Below, piece after piece: positions 11,641-25,500 of a stretch of DNA of 64,000 bases. The notes under the pieces were generated by a model. That model searched no databases, was not told the origin of the DNA, and saw only the letters and a program-made list of their open reading frames with translations. The position numbers were made by a program, and so were the translations under genes. Source of the DNA: Gymnorhina tibicen. Taxonomy: Eukaryota; Chordata; Aves; Passeriformes; Artamidae. Within the stretch, counting starts at the first letter, position 1, and each line of letters begins with the position of its first letter. The stretch covers positions 255,582 through 319,581 of the forward strand of contig VXAZ01000601.1 of NCBI GenBank assembly GCA_013399875.1. The letters run 5' to 3'.

Positions 11641-14600
11641 AACCATCCCTTCATGCACAGTTGATATATCACTCCGTGCAGTTTTCAAAAGGCATCTCCC
11701 CCACCCATGGCATGCCTGTCAAAGGCACTTGGCTCAGTTTGCATTTTTAAGTGATATATTCATGTTTGCTAATAGAAAGCTGCTTTTCCTAAAATGACAG
11801 ACAGAAAAGAAACACTAGAGGCCAGCCTACAAGAGGACAGCACTGGCTAGAAATGTCAGGAAGATGTACACCAATGGAAATGCTTGTTCTGGAAGCTTAA
11901 ATAACAGAGATGATGATCACATAGTTTCTTGTGTGAAATAATAAACTGAAGTTATATCCTAATAAATTTCTTTCCTAGGTCACACCTAAACCTCAATGGC
12001 ACACTCCTTGTCAAAAATATAAAAGAAGATACTGCCCTGAGTGTAAAAATAGTGTATTTTAGGGAAATGAAATGTTCTTCGGGGCAGCACTCTCTGGCTG
12101 AGTGTCCCACCCCTGAGCACTTACCTGCTGCCTACGCCAGTGATCTGAAGAAATCTCCTTGGCTCTTCCCAGTTAAAGGTGGCCTCATGCCCTTTCTCTC
12201 AGCAATGGCACAAAGGAGATGGTGAGAGTAACTTTCCCTCAATTTCTCCACTACTGAAACCCTTGCTATGGAAATTTCAACATGAAAATCTGGGTCAGGC
12301 ACACAGAAAGCACATACAGGGTGTACACATGGAGCAAGTCTTGGAGAACACCAGTTGCCTTTTTCCTTTCCATCTGGCAGGGGCTGTGTGTCTTAGGCAG
12401 CCAGCAAAACAGAAAATTTTGGGGGGAAGACAATACTGTATTCCCAGTTAGACACTGACTGATGCATCAGTATGTGGCAAAACAGCAGATACAGGGTTTC
12501 ATGTTTAATAGATGTACTGAAGAACAATATCTCTGGTTTGTTTGGGGTTTTTTTGGATGCTGTTAACATCCCTTAAAATTCTGTTAATATCTCTTCAGTT
12601 TTTGATGAGTGTGATTGGAAACAGCTGTGTCTAAACTGTTTTATCATTAAATAAGAATGGTCTAGAAAATAAAAGACTTCTTTGTGTACAAATAAAAGAA
12701 CTACAGTTTAGCCAGATTTTGCTAGGCTTTTGCTGAGTCATTACAATCTGGTCCTGAAAAGGAAGTGGTAATTACATAGCATGAATAAAATGTAATTCCA
12801 AAACAGTGTTGAAAGGCAAATAGGTGTGAATTTTGAGAACTCACCAGTGTAAAATACTGAGCAAAGCAGACTTAGTACCACAGCATTAGTATCTCCAATT
12901 CTCACCACTGATGGTGGTCTCATTACACTTAATCAAAACACTACTTAGGTCCTTAAAGGAATTTAGACATAACAGGGTGTGAAAATGTTGTAAACTCCTC
13001 TAAGTAATAAGTAGTATAAATAATGTAGCTCCTAAGAGCACTGTGAGGGAATTTTGACATAGTATATTTTTATTTAAAAGATATAAAATATTCGAGTACA
13101 CGAGTACGTTTAAAGTGAACCCATACTTAGTCTTGTCAATAGCCATGTAAGGTTAGCTTCTGTATTCTTGACTATCAGGACTTACAGTGTTTTACCATCA
13201 TGATATGAATTCAGTTTACCTCAGCTACCATGTCAACAGCATGACTTAAAATATTCCTCAGGAACAAAGACTGGATGTATTTTGCATATTGTACAAGTAA
13301 TTCCTGGAAGAAAAATGAAAAAGTTGCACAAAGTTAATCATAGTTATGATTATTAACTTTGGGCATATAAAATAGTGCCTAAACAGCGTGTTCTCCTCTT
13401 TTCTATTTCAATCACCACAAACTTGCATAGGACCAGCAGCTGCACAAATGAATCTTGTACTTGTGGAAATCAGTAAACTTGCATAAATAAATATATGGAT
13501 TAAATGGAGATTTCAGAAGGTCAGGCACACGTTTGATCATCCATACACATACACACATGTATCTACATATAAATGTACCTTTGCCTATAAATACACACAT
13601 ATATGTATCAGTGCACAGGCACGGGTATCTGTGTATGCACTAATAACAATTTAGGTGGAACATATATATCTAGACTTACACTTCTGTACCAGAATTTGAC
13701 CACTGTCCATCTATGTATACTCAGAAATAAATGAGTAATTGTATTTTTTTATCTTTATATTTTTACAAATACACATAGTTTAGAACTTTCAAAATACACT
13801 ATATAAATACACCGAGGTACCAGAGTACTTTAATGCCAAAAGCAACATGCCAGAAAACATAAAGTTTTCTGAGAATTTGGAAACAGAAAATTTGATACAG
13901 AATATCTTTAACTTCTTTCAGGGGCCATGAGAAGGAGAATTTCTGGCTCCAGGGGCCGGTTACACCTTCAAAGAGCACAAACTCCACCTAGTGATAGATT
14001 CAGTGGTGACATTTTAGAAACCCAACAGTTCTAAAGCTCAATCTCAGTTGTATGGCAGGACTATAAAAATGAGAAATAAAGACTTAAGTTCATACACCTG
14101 ATCTTTGGGAAAGTAAGAAAAAAAACCTGAGAAAGATGTACTATAAATGTTTCTAGAATTTTTGCTACTCATCTGTTTATGAAAACATTTCAGTAATAAA
14201 ACATCTTCACATTTTTATCCTAAGAACTGTGAATTTGTTAAAAACCCCTATGAATTAATACACATGCTCATGTAAATTTTTTTATTTGTTTAATCTTTTT
14301 TATTACAAATGAAGACATGTAAAAAAGACATTGGAATGGATTAATATGTTCCGTTATTCTTGTATTATGCTTCTTGTTGAGCAAAGTGTATGGACAATAT
14401 AAATGTACCAGTCCCTGAAACTGCTCAGACATAACAGCAGTTTACAGTTCATTGCATAAACTTCTGTAGCATTAGATTTGAGTGTAATGCCCATTTTAAA
14501 GTAATATTTCTCACTAACTTAGTTCTCCTTTAAAAAAAGAAATTGTCCTTACAGTAACAATTTCTGTGACTGATCTCTCCTTAAAAAAATAATTAAAGCT

Positions 14601-15183
14601 TATTTAAATTAATGAGGGCACCATTTACTTTATTTCTCCTTTTCCACTTTACTCTTCTCAACAGCATCCAAGTAGAACAGAAACCACATGTGCATTCAGG
14701 AAAATAAGAAAATATGTAAATATAATGGAGAAAAAAACCCCTCATGTAAGGTTCACTGCAGAACCCAGGAGCAGCCTAAAGGAAAATAAAAGAAATTAAA
14801 GGATCCTAATTAACTCTGGCAAAGGATAACCCAAACATCCAGGTTTTTAGTGATGATTATGGTAGCACAGAGGAGCCCTGTGTAAGAATCTGGGCACCTG
14901 CCATACTCACAAGGACAAAGCATTCCAGTGAACCAACTCCTTGGACAAAATCAACTCTGGCCACTTCTGACCAATTATATAAAATTTAAGCAACTATGAA
15001 ACTAGGAAGAAGTAAGGAAGAACCAGAAAGCAACCAGCGCAGTTGTGCCGGCTTTTAGCAGTTCACCACCTCGGGGTCACCTGGTGACCACCAGGGAACA
15101 GCAAAGACACCTCCGGGACAGAAGAACGCATGTAAAGGGGAGACAAAATATATTAATGATTTCAGGGAAATTATTTATCTATT

Positions 15184-15416
15184 TGTCCCGGTTGGAGACA
15201 AATTCAGAGGATATGTCCGAGCAAAACGCGTATGCTTATTCTGGGAAAATCAATGACTATGTATAAAATACAGTAGAAAAATAGGAGCTTTGTCTGCACT
15301 CAGCCCGCACAGTATTTTGGAGGCGATATCCCCTCGTGCATCTGGCTGAATAAAGAATTCCCGCTGCTTAATGCCACAGTGGTGTTGAGCAGTTTTTATT
15401 TGTACCGATTTTTGGC
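15184..15416 (+). mobile_element. Probable solo LTR of an endogenous retrovirus
   Basis: The segment has the order of LTR signals. It opens TGTCCCGG, with a TATA-like TATAAAATAC at about 15259. After about 90 bases comes CTGAATAAAGAATTCCCGCT with a poly(A) signal at about 15348. A T-rich U5-like part ends TTTTTGGCT. No viral genes flank it, so a solo LTR is likely. Family and ends are uncertain; the 5' end may reach back to about 15040. No target-site duplication was established. Confidence 0.5.
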
Positions 15417-16339
15417 TCCTCCTGCTAAGTCTCCGTCTGAAGAAAAGCCAGTTTGCCTGAGAGAACCATGAATATTTGCCCCATGAGGATCAGTTTGTCA
15501 TGCCAACATACGCCACAGTAACTCTGGTTGCGTTATTTTCCTGTAAGAAAAGCTTCACTGGAGACTCAGTAAGGTGTGGATGTTCACAGAATCCAAGTGA
15601 AACAAGAGCGAGGGTGTCCAGTTTTCACTGGGCCTGATTCAGTGAGGAGGGAGGCCCATCAGCTTATGCCGATTTCAGCAGGAGCAAAGGTTTTCAGCAC
15701 CTCTCAGAAATAAAAGCTTTCTCCCTGTCCCAGTCTGGCAGGATACTTCTATACTTACGCTGCTCTTAGGCACTGTTTCCACTGGGACTGCTGCCATACG
15801 TGAAATTATGGCACATACTCAAGTAACTTCTTCCATAATGGCCTGCACGTTAAATTGAAAATTTTACTGCTGTTTTTTCTATGTCAAAACAGAAAGAAAC
15901 ATCTATATTTCCAAGTAACTGAGTACCCTCAATATTCTTAACTAGGTTGTTAAACCAAATAGTATCTTACATCAAATATTATAATTTTGCAAGAGTATCA
16001 TGCTGACAGTGGTACTCTGTAGACTGAGACAGAATAAAATTATTTAGCAAAAACCCATAAAATGCCTGTATTCAACTTTTCACATAAAAACCCCCATATT
16101 TTGCTTTAGAACACCAACAGGTAAGGCCACAGAACTCCAGAAAGGTGCTGATAAGCATATAATTTTGAGCTATTAAAATTAACAATAAATACCAAGAAAA
16201 TAATCTGCCTATTTAAAATTACAGCAATCGAATCAATCAAAAAAAGCAGCCACCAACATCTCGAGTCATAACTGTTTTCAAGTAAAAATTGGGCTATGTG
16301 CTTTAAGACTGTCACATTCTTACATGTGTTATAACAGTG
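15417..16339. other. Region downstream of the RPGR constitutive stop (probable 3' UTR and spacer)
   Basis: AT-rich DNA between the TAA at 16340 and the LTR. I find no AATAAA or ATTAAA on the minus strand here. The nearest AATAAA is at 15395-15400 inside the LTR, antisense to it. Where the constitutive mRNA ends is therefore unclear. Confidence 0.5.
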
Positions 16340-16561
16340 TTAGAGCAATGTACATGTATTAACTTTCATCCTTCTGTCCTGGTTAGTCACAGTTTCACTG
16401 GAATTCTCCAGTGTATGATTCTGATTTTCATCCTTACTGTCTTCACCAGATAAATCTTCCTTTTCTTTTTCTTCACTCTGCAATGGCTTTTCAGAGCTGT
16501 CTTCCTTTCTGCTACATACATTCTTCTGGCCTGTCAGTGGTTTTCGCTTAAACAGGGAAAA
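16340..16561 (-). CDS. RPGR: RPGR exon 19 of constitutive isoform, CaaX end
   Basis: The 222-bp final coding exon starts [15 protein letters not shown] (human IFLFKRVPSINQKIV) and ends [14 protein letters not shown], followed by TAA at 16340-16342. Human ends ERRSKSCTIL. The last four residues form a CaaX box; a final Leu favours geranylgeranylation. In the family this lipid is bound by PDE6D and helps bring the constitutive form to cilia. The acceptor is TTTTTTCACTTCAG before 16561. No stop or frameshift interrupts it. Confidence 0.93.
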   Translation of the reverse strand, partial: FSLFKRKPLTGQKNVCSRKEDSSEKPLQSEEKEKEDLSGEDSKDENQNHTLENSSETVTNQDRRMKVNTCTLL

Positions 16562-19500
16562 CTGAAGTGAAAAAAACAGGTAAATGATATGACTGAAACA
16601 GTTAGCAGTGAAATTCAAGATAAAAAAACCACAAACCCCTTTGTATGTACCAAGATCAAATGAGGTTGGCAAATTTCTCCCTGGTAAAATAAGTATTTTT
16701 TTTCAAAACAAAATGACTAAAAACGCTAAGGAGAAACGTTTGCAATATTTGAAAAGCGGCAAAATAGCACATGGGAATCAGAAAAGTTAAAGTGACTGTA
16801 TTTTGTCAAATTACACACTGTACAGTTTGTGCAAAATGCTGCAAGTGGTGCATTTAACTTGGGTTTCTTTCCAATAAGAGCCTGAGGCAAGGTCCAAACA
16901 TAAAGCCCCAGAGCAGTAAGTGCTTACTGATAAATGTGTGTACTGTCGTTAATGACAGTGCTTGTGCTCAGTGAGACTACACTCGTGCTCAAAGTTAACT
17001 GGAGCTTAGGGTCTTTGTTCAACAGGAAACTCAGCAGCCTCTGCAGGAGCCTCTGGATCCTAAACCTGTAAGAAATTCCGTATCAGGTACTCCTCAACAT
17101 GCTCATACACCTATATAGAGAGATACATATGATCACAAAATCAGTGTATGTTGGAAATAGATGCAGCATCAACCAGCTCAGCTGCTGCTTTCAGAGACAA
17201 ATGGGGGGGGGAAATATTTTTAGATAATTTCCCATAGGAATCAAGTCCTAAGTTTTCACCTCACCAGTAAGAGAGGTGCTAAACAATTTCTCTTTCATGG
17301 ACATGCCATCCATGAAGAGGCAATAATGGGGTTTATCTCATTTCTAGTATTTGGACAATTTTAAATTATTTTATCAAAAAATAAAATCAAGTCTTAAACA
17401 GAAGGAACAGCTTTCTCAGCAGTTTAAGTATCTGTGCAGATCCTGTAAGTTGAGGTTTTGTTTTGGTAACTGCCCACTGCCTTCTTGGTCACCGGAAAAG
17501 CTGGAAAGAAACATCAGGCCACAAACCTTTTTTTTCCCCACAATTCCTCCAGTTTTTTGGTCATCAGTGTTCTCTGAAGAATTGTTCACAGTGTGATTGT
17601 CAGTGCTTTCCTTCTCTACAATAATATAAATGTTTATATTAACTTCCTTCTGATTAATGCAAATCAGAAAAATATCACAGAAAACCAGAAAACAATTGTT
17701 CTTCAAATTATTTTTGAAGTAGAAGTCACCGAATAAAACTGAAAAAGCAATCAGAATATTCAGTGTAACTTGATGCCCAGCCTGACAAGACTATTTTTAT
17801 TTTTTAATCTATCCATATAATGTCCTGATATTACTCTCCAGATGCTCAATTTTCAAGAACAGAACACTTACGGCAGCAACAATATATAAAATATTTTTAT
17901 CTTGACACTCACGGTTTCCTCTTGCTGACAGAAGACAATGTCTTGCACACTTATTTGAAAGTATATTCTAATTTGGAAAGCTGACTTTTATGGCAGGAGT
18001 TACAGTTCAGCATGAATTTTATTCCATAGAAACAATTCTGGGAAAGGAAAAACTTTCCATCTCAGTTGATGTTCCTGTATTTAAATTTTCCTATACTCCC
18101 TGTATGAATCATATAAATTTAGAACTTAATATCAAAACTTCCAGATCACTGGATAATGGAAAAATATTTAAGCATCCCTTCTGTACAAGCTATTTCCATT
18201 ATAATATAGAAAATAAATGGCATAGCTTCTTCATTATAAAGGCAGTGTTCTGTTTTATACCACACTAGTTATTTTCTGTCAAGAGAACAATTCTAAATTA
18301 TTCCAAAATTTCTAAAATAAAATAAGTCCTACACATATAGGGCACCCAACTTCATGTTCCCCAGCTTTTCTAAAGGAATATACAGTTCTCATAAACTGCC
18401 ATCAAAACTACAAGGAGCATCTAGATTTACATCTTCAGCACCCTGAACAGTGTTCAGTAATTATCACATTTCACCTAAAATAATCTCTTTGTGAATGGAA
18501 TGAGGAAATGTCAGCTGAAAAAGATGAGGAAGAATTCTGAGAAGTTTCTTGGTTGAAGTGAGGCACAGGGTACCTAAAGAAGTTGCCTGAGAGATAATGA
18601 AATTACCATGCCTTTGGCACTGCACAACCAGAACTGCTCTTAGTAAGATACAGTCCCACTAAGAGAAAGTCCTTCTCGTGGACTTCCTCCAGTACATGAC
18701 TGGGAAAAGTATTTATTTCTTTCAAACAATTAACAATTAATAATGGGGATTTGTCTCTCAAATTTCATCGCCTCTCAAGAACTGCTTTGCCAACTACCAC
18801 CAAGAACTGTGTTGTCCAGTATTTTTATACTATTGTTTAGAAAAGTTTTATCTGTCTCTAGAATGTCCGGTTCTTAGGAACTGTATTCTTACCCTGCTGA
18901 GCGATGGTCTCTTTCTGAGTAGTCTCCTCTGTCTATTGACCAAAAAAAAAAACAACCCTCTTTCAAAATTGTTTAAAAAAAAAGATGTTTAACTATTAAC
19001 ACCTACACGTGTTTCTCCCTCTAACAAAACCACCCCAAACAACAACTTTGCATTTACAGGATAGCTACACATGTATCAAACTGAAGTTAGTTATAGAACC
19101 AAAGCCTTTCAGAGACCAGTAACTTAATAGAAGTAAATGCTTTTACCTCTCCAGTTTCCATAGTGGTACTACTGCTTTTCTCTCCCTCAGGTGTTTTACT
19201 GTGCTTTTCTTTTTCATTTTTTTCCTCTTTTTCCTCTTCTTTCTCTGTTCCTTCTCCTGCTTCATCTCCTTCTGTTTCTTCTGTTCCTTCTAATTCTTCT
19301 ATTTTTTCTTCTTCTTCTTCTTCTTCTTCTTCTTCTTCTGTTTCTTCTTCTTCCTCCTCATCATCTATTTCTTCATCTCCAGATAAGTTTTGTTCCTTGG
19401 ACAAAATTGCCAAAACATAATTTTGAAACTCAAGCTGTACAATGATCATGATCCTCATCCTACACCAGTTCATTACACATCAGAATTTGACTAAGAACAA

Positions 19501-22500
19501 GAAAACTCAAAAGGAAATGTTCTAAGGAGCAGATAGAATAAGGAAAAACACAGAACTCAATCAGGGTTTGCTAATTTTAATATATTTTAAAAAAACTGAC
19601 CTCCAGGGAACATTAGGAGTGCAGCTGACTTATGTTTTTCCAACATGTGCCTCCTTAAAGGAAAAGCAATGAAAACAAACTTTTTTTTGGAAAGAAAATA
19701 TTTCTTTTACACGTTTGAAATGAGCATAATTGTCACAAGCAGTAGTAATTCCAACACTGAAAAAATAATTCAAATCTATGTCCCAAGAAGATTAATGAAG
19801 AAATGCCAGATACAGTGTTTTGATTCATGTGATTCAATACAGACATTATAATTTGAATTTATTTTCAGCCTAAGATAAAACTTCAATATAGTAAAATAAA
19901 ATAGCCAACGGCATTATAAAATAAATATTTAAAGGCACAAATGTTATTTTTGTAAAATGTGTGGAAAAATGAACCAATTATATCCTTCTTACTCCCTTCA
20001 ATCAGACTGTCATTATTATGTCATTATGTACTTAGAACAACATAAAATACAACAGTCAAATAAAAACCAGTCTCCTTCTCATTGCAGAACTATAAGGGCC
20101 TAAACCAAGGAGTTCCAAGGTCAAACCAAGTGAAGCCTCATCGCTGGCCAGAGGGAGAACATTTCTGTTCCACTGCAGCCAGTGTCACGATGGTAACTGG
20201 TGGGAAGTACCTGCACACTCTTTTGGAAGGGTGGGAGGGGAATGAGTCTCACACTGAACTCCTTCCTACACCTGGGTCCAAATGTTGTCTCCTATCTTTT
20301 GTTAATGTTTTCCTTACTCCCTCTTACTTCTTTGGATTTTTGCCTGTTGTCTCCACAACTGTTCTCATGGTCATCAGAAGGTAACTTACTGGTCAGAAGG
20401 AGACCACCAGTGAATGTTTCTAGAGTTTGGAACAGAGAGATCTTTGGTGGAACTCCTTTGCTAAGCATGACTCACATATCCCAGGAATCTGAGACATCCT
20501 TACAGGAGACTTATGGAGATCTGCATCATTCTGGACCCCAGCTCACAGCCTATAGCACCTAAAATCACACTAGATAAATTCATTTCAGCAACTGAGCCGT
20601 GCTCCTCATCCAAAGTAAAAAAGCAGGAGGAGAGAGACACTCCTTTTACTCCAAGGAAGACACCTACTGTTGTTTAACTGAACAGCTGCCCAGATTGACC
20701 ACGTGTCCATTTACTGCATTTGCAGCTTTTCACAGGAGTCTCTGGCTGTCATCTCATCTGGTCAGCTCCCAAAACAGCACATTTTGCATCATAACTCTGA
20801 TAGTTCTATTACTGTTACTTCTGCTTGCCCATTTATGGGCATGTTTTGGAGATTTTACCAGTGGTAGGGAATGATCTGAGAATGTCATACTACGGATATG
20901 GTTTTGCTTTAAAAAATGAATTATCTGACCCTTAAATTGAAGAATTTAACAATCTAAGAATCTAGGCTACTAATTAAAGCACATACATGTATATATATAT
21001 GTATCATGTATATATATATATGTATCATGTGTATATATATATGCATACATATATGTATATATCTATATATACGTATAATCTCTTCATTATCCTCTTCCAT
21101 CATGCTTTAGGGGGTTTATTTTCTTATTTCACTCTAAAGTTGCTTTTCATAGAAAGATAATGCTGAAAGAATACCTTCAATACCTCTAAACCTGAGGCAC
21201 AGAGAAGCTGACTGGGCCAAGGTCACACAGAAAGTCAAAAGTAGTAGAAAGCATACAAGTGAAATATTTCAAACTGGTTTCATTTAGGCTTGAGGTTCCA
21301 GTTTTTTCAAGGACAAAAATTGGTCGTTACCATGAAACAGCCTTAAACATTTTGTACCTCTAGTATAATAAGTCAGTACAGCGGAACAGCAGTCTAGAAA
21401 ATACGACCTTGCAGATTTAACACACTATAAAGATTTCTGTAGAGCTGTCTTCTTAGCTTAATTTTTTCCATGCATTTATTCTGGTTTTCCTGTAAATCCA
21501 GATCTTCACAACTAGACATTCTTAGGGATAAATTTGATGTTTCCAAGCTTTAGGGGACAAATGACCTTACTTGCACTGGTTTTGAAAAAAGTCTTGCCTT
21601 AGTGGGTATACTCAGTGGGTATAACTGTCTTTTGCTAAAATGGCTGCAGCTGGCTTTTCTTTAGGCAGATTAATACAGAATAAAGACATTTCTTTTCTGA
21701 ATGCTCTATAAAAATGTGGTCTTATGTCTACAGGAGAGAGGGGAAAAATTTCACTCTGTTCTGTATTGTTGTCTCACCTGGTGTCATGGTCTGGGTAAAA
21801 GTCTCACTGAAGACTGAGACATATCTCATGGTAGGCCTTGCTCAAAAGACAGCTGCAAACTAGGTTTCTCTATATTTCTGTAACTGTTGCATTGTGGACC
21901 CCTTCTGCTTAGTTTATGGAAACAGCTCTGGCAGATGGGCTGCTCATAATTAGCATTTCAGAAGGGAAGGCTTATGGTATCTTTCCACATCTCCTCAAGA
22001 AGTCAAAATAATGCTCGCCACCACCATTTTCTGCTTCTAGGGAAGAAAATCAAAGCCACTGATGAGACAAATTCAGTTGCAGATCTTTTAAAAATCTGGT
22101 GAAAACTCAGTGATGAAGAGAAAGCTGTAATTACTATGTGTACCACTCGCAATGGAGAGTTCTGGGAAGCTCTGGTTTACAGAGATGTTTCTGTTTCCAG
22201 TTGCCTTGGAAACTGTTAAAAATTCACACAGAAGGTTATTAAAGAGAGTTGAGAATGAGGTAGGTAGCTACATGTCTGTTCCTGGGTGGTGTTCTGCCAA
22301 GCAGCCATAAACTAGCAATTGCTTAGTGGAGTTTTTAATCATTTAAGGAACAGATTTCTCCCATTACCTGCCCAGCTTATTAGCTTGACATGCCCAAAAG
22401 CATTGCCATGGCCCTCTTACATGTCTACAGGAAAAATAAATGGTATAAATACCAAACAGGAGTTTCCCTATGAAGTAGAAGGCTCTGAGTAGATGGGTAC

Positions 22501-25500
22501 TAGGCCTAAGGAGGTTGGGCAATGGGCATTATGCTTCATATGGGACCGAACAGTGCTCCCTTTGTAGTGCACTAGTAAAGACAAACAAACACATTCTACA
22601 GACTATCTTCCTGCTTTGATGCAGGACTGAAGGGGAATAGGTAGAGCAATTGATTTATTAAAATATGGGTATGATCTAACATCAAAACCCAGCTAGAATG
22701 GACAAGGACTCTCTAATGCCTTAGAGTTAGAAGGTGTATGTTTATTTCCAGCGCTGGGCACTATGTGGGATTGTTCCCAAAGTACGTAGCACGAAATCAC
22801 AAAGCAATACAAAGTCTATTTATTTACCAAAGTCGTAAATATTCAAAATAAAAATACATATTAATAACATTGACACCTCCCATTCTCCACTTCGTATGGT
22901 AATCAGCTGAAAAGTCATCAAGCATGTGTAGTTTGTTCTCTTAAACTGGGTCGGTGGTCTTTTTATTTGCAAATGATGAAGTAATCTCATCTCCCTCATT
23001 CTGACCTTTCTGCTCTTCTGGTTTTTTGACAATACACATCACTCTTAGAGGACCTTCAAGACCTTTTTCATTACTTCTAAACAGGTTTTCAAATAGATAA
23101 ATTAGTAATCGTCTACATTTCTTTAGATGAGTTAATCAATGTTTTCTGTTTCTCATTCTAAGCACAGCTGAACAAATATAAAATGACAAGCAATCAGTTA
23201 TCTACATCTTCAAAAGCTTACTCCAGGCTTACTTCTTTAACTAATCATTAACTTCTTAATTAACTTCCGCTGGATTTACTTATTAAGTCTATTTTGATTA
23301 GTTCTAGCAAAGCTAGCCTTTGCCCAAAATCTTAATTTTTTTAAACTCTATGCTTCAGAATCATATCCTATGCTAGCTGTCATTCTGCTCTCCAAAAACC
23401 TAGTGCACATCAGTGTCACTCCTGAACTGTCCATGCTGGAAAAATGCACTGGATTAACATTTTGCTAAAACAGCATTGAAAGTTAACAATACCAGCCATG
23501 ATCTTACATACAGATGAGAGAAAAAAAAAGCAAAACCAAACAACTCAGTCTACCCTTTGTGGGTCGGAGGTACATGGATGGGTAGGCATGTAACATTTTG
23601 TTGGTACTGATCATAATGTCAAGGTATCTGATGTGAAGTGACTGGAAATACTGCCTGACAAAACTCTTAGCAAAGCTAAGATTCATACCTTGTAGTTTCT
23701 TACAAAGCAGTTACAGAGACAGCTTAACACCTTAAAATCCACACAGTGTTAGCCACTTGTCATCAGGTATTTGAACTGGCTTTCATTTTGTAGCTATTAA
23801 TATAGAGAAGTTATTAGCTCGGCTACTCTAAGCCTTAGAGAAACATCCTTCCCTTTAACAATTATTAAAGAAAGCTGTCCAGTTTAAAGACTGACAAAAT
23901 TCGAAGACATGAGTACTCAAATGAGAGACTTAGCAGCTTATCCTTCCACTTACAAGCAATAAGGCAGCCAAACTAGGCTTTCCTTATTTATTGTCATGGA
24001 GACAAACAGAAAAGCTCAGCTAAATACACTTGAAAGAATTTCCAGTGAAAAGCTGAGCCTGCCACCATAACTTGTCTAAAAGGTAACATCTAGGCTTCTA
24101 CTAGGTTATATTAGTTTCCTAATTACACAGTTTTATGTTAAGAGCACTTAACGTGGATTACTTGATACTTACTACACTCCCTTAACGCTGCTGTTGTGCG
24201 AGTATCCTGGAGTACTAAGGCAATGCTGCAGTCGTAATTTCAGGCACACTGTGCACACTGTGAAACCACTGGAAACCACTTTTATGTTAGACAGGAGTTT
24301 CCATTGCTAAATGTCAAAACTTGAACTTTAAAGGTAGTTATGCCTTCTTGTAAATATGATGGAAGAAATCGTATCTAAGTAGCAGCTGCCACATGGTGAT
24401 ACACTGATTACTCTGGACACGTGATGAGTGATTACCACAACAGTGCCCTTCAGCAGGATGGATAAAATAGTGAATACACAGCCAAAAACGACACTGGCAG
24501 AGACTGACTGAATAGTCATGCTCCACTGTTGTTTTATTAGGTGTTTTTTCTGCCCATATTTTGCCATGCAACATATTTTATTTACTAAAAGCCAAACACA
24601 ATGACCTACAAGTCTCCACAGACCCGTGCACTTTTGTCACAGGCTGGCAGTGCACATACTTTGCATTAAGAGGATTAATCGAATTACGTTTATTAACCGA
24701 GGCTTTAGGTGTTGTCCTGAGACTGCACGCTGACCTTTGTTACACAGAGCAGCCAGTCATTTTTGAGGGCGCTCTCTTAAAGATTATTTCAGTTGGCTTT
24801 GGTGTAAGTATTCTGTGGTTTGCCAGCTTGCTGCTGTAGGTGTACCTGGAGAAAGATATATCTCTGCACTCTTCTTTGAATAAAAATAACTACTTATCAA
24901 TGCATAAAATTCTAATGTAAAACTACATTCTGAAGAGGTATTTTTTTGTTTATTCCCCAAGATAAATCAACATCTGAAACAGCTCAGATGTACTAGAGCT
25001 GTCATATCCAAAACAGTTACCTTCTCATAGAAGTTTTCTTTCTTTGGGGAACAAATAGAAAATATAAATTTCCAAGCAAAAAGGGAAAAAAAAACTTCTA
25101 CAGAACTAGAAAGAATTTTTAAGGTGTTTTGTGAAAACCGTAAAACAAGTGAGAGACTGTTTACATCAAGTGTAATCTTTTATGAAGTATTTTACACAGT
25201 AATATAAATACCCTCTAGTATTCAGTCACTCAGAAATAGCATACCAAAATAACTCCTGGGTACTTAAGCAAAACGGGAGAAATATAATGAGCAACTCTAA
25301 ATCAGAATATGTTGGTGTTATCTGAAAAATCTACTGTGTCTCTGGATGATATTATGCTGCATAAAATGAATTCTTAATGCTAACAGACACAGAGAAAAAA
25401 AAATTACTTGGGAATATTGGCCCACACTTGGATGCAGATTGTGCATATTTTCCAAATCCTTATAGAAAAAATTTTAGTGTCTAGAGTTTGTCATGCAGCT

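Larger units (their letters stand above)
7641..15183. other. Intergenic region between CpG island and LTR
   Basis: Apart from the exon-like segment at 8162-8277, a CCCAT-type pentamer repeat at 7854-7881 and a three-copy repeat at 11586-11640, I see no gene or mobile element. Open frames here (up to 128 codons, 9520-9906 on the minus strand) lack recognisable features. Confidence 0.5.

Noticed and set aside
19163..19445. Ser- and Leu-rich plus-strand frames of about 85 codons
   Set aside because: Shadows of the Glu-rich RPGR exon 16 on the opposite strand.
20599..20874. 91-codon plus-strand frame ending in a hydrophobic segment
   Set aside because: The Leu run comes from a short TTACTGTTACTT-like stretch in an intron; no homology or splice support.
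20985..21078. Possible CRISPR-like regularly spaced repeat
   Set aside because: The spacing is just a degenerate TA minisatellite in a vertebrate intron; there are no unique spacers.
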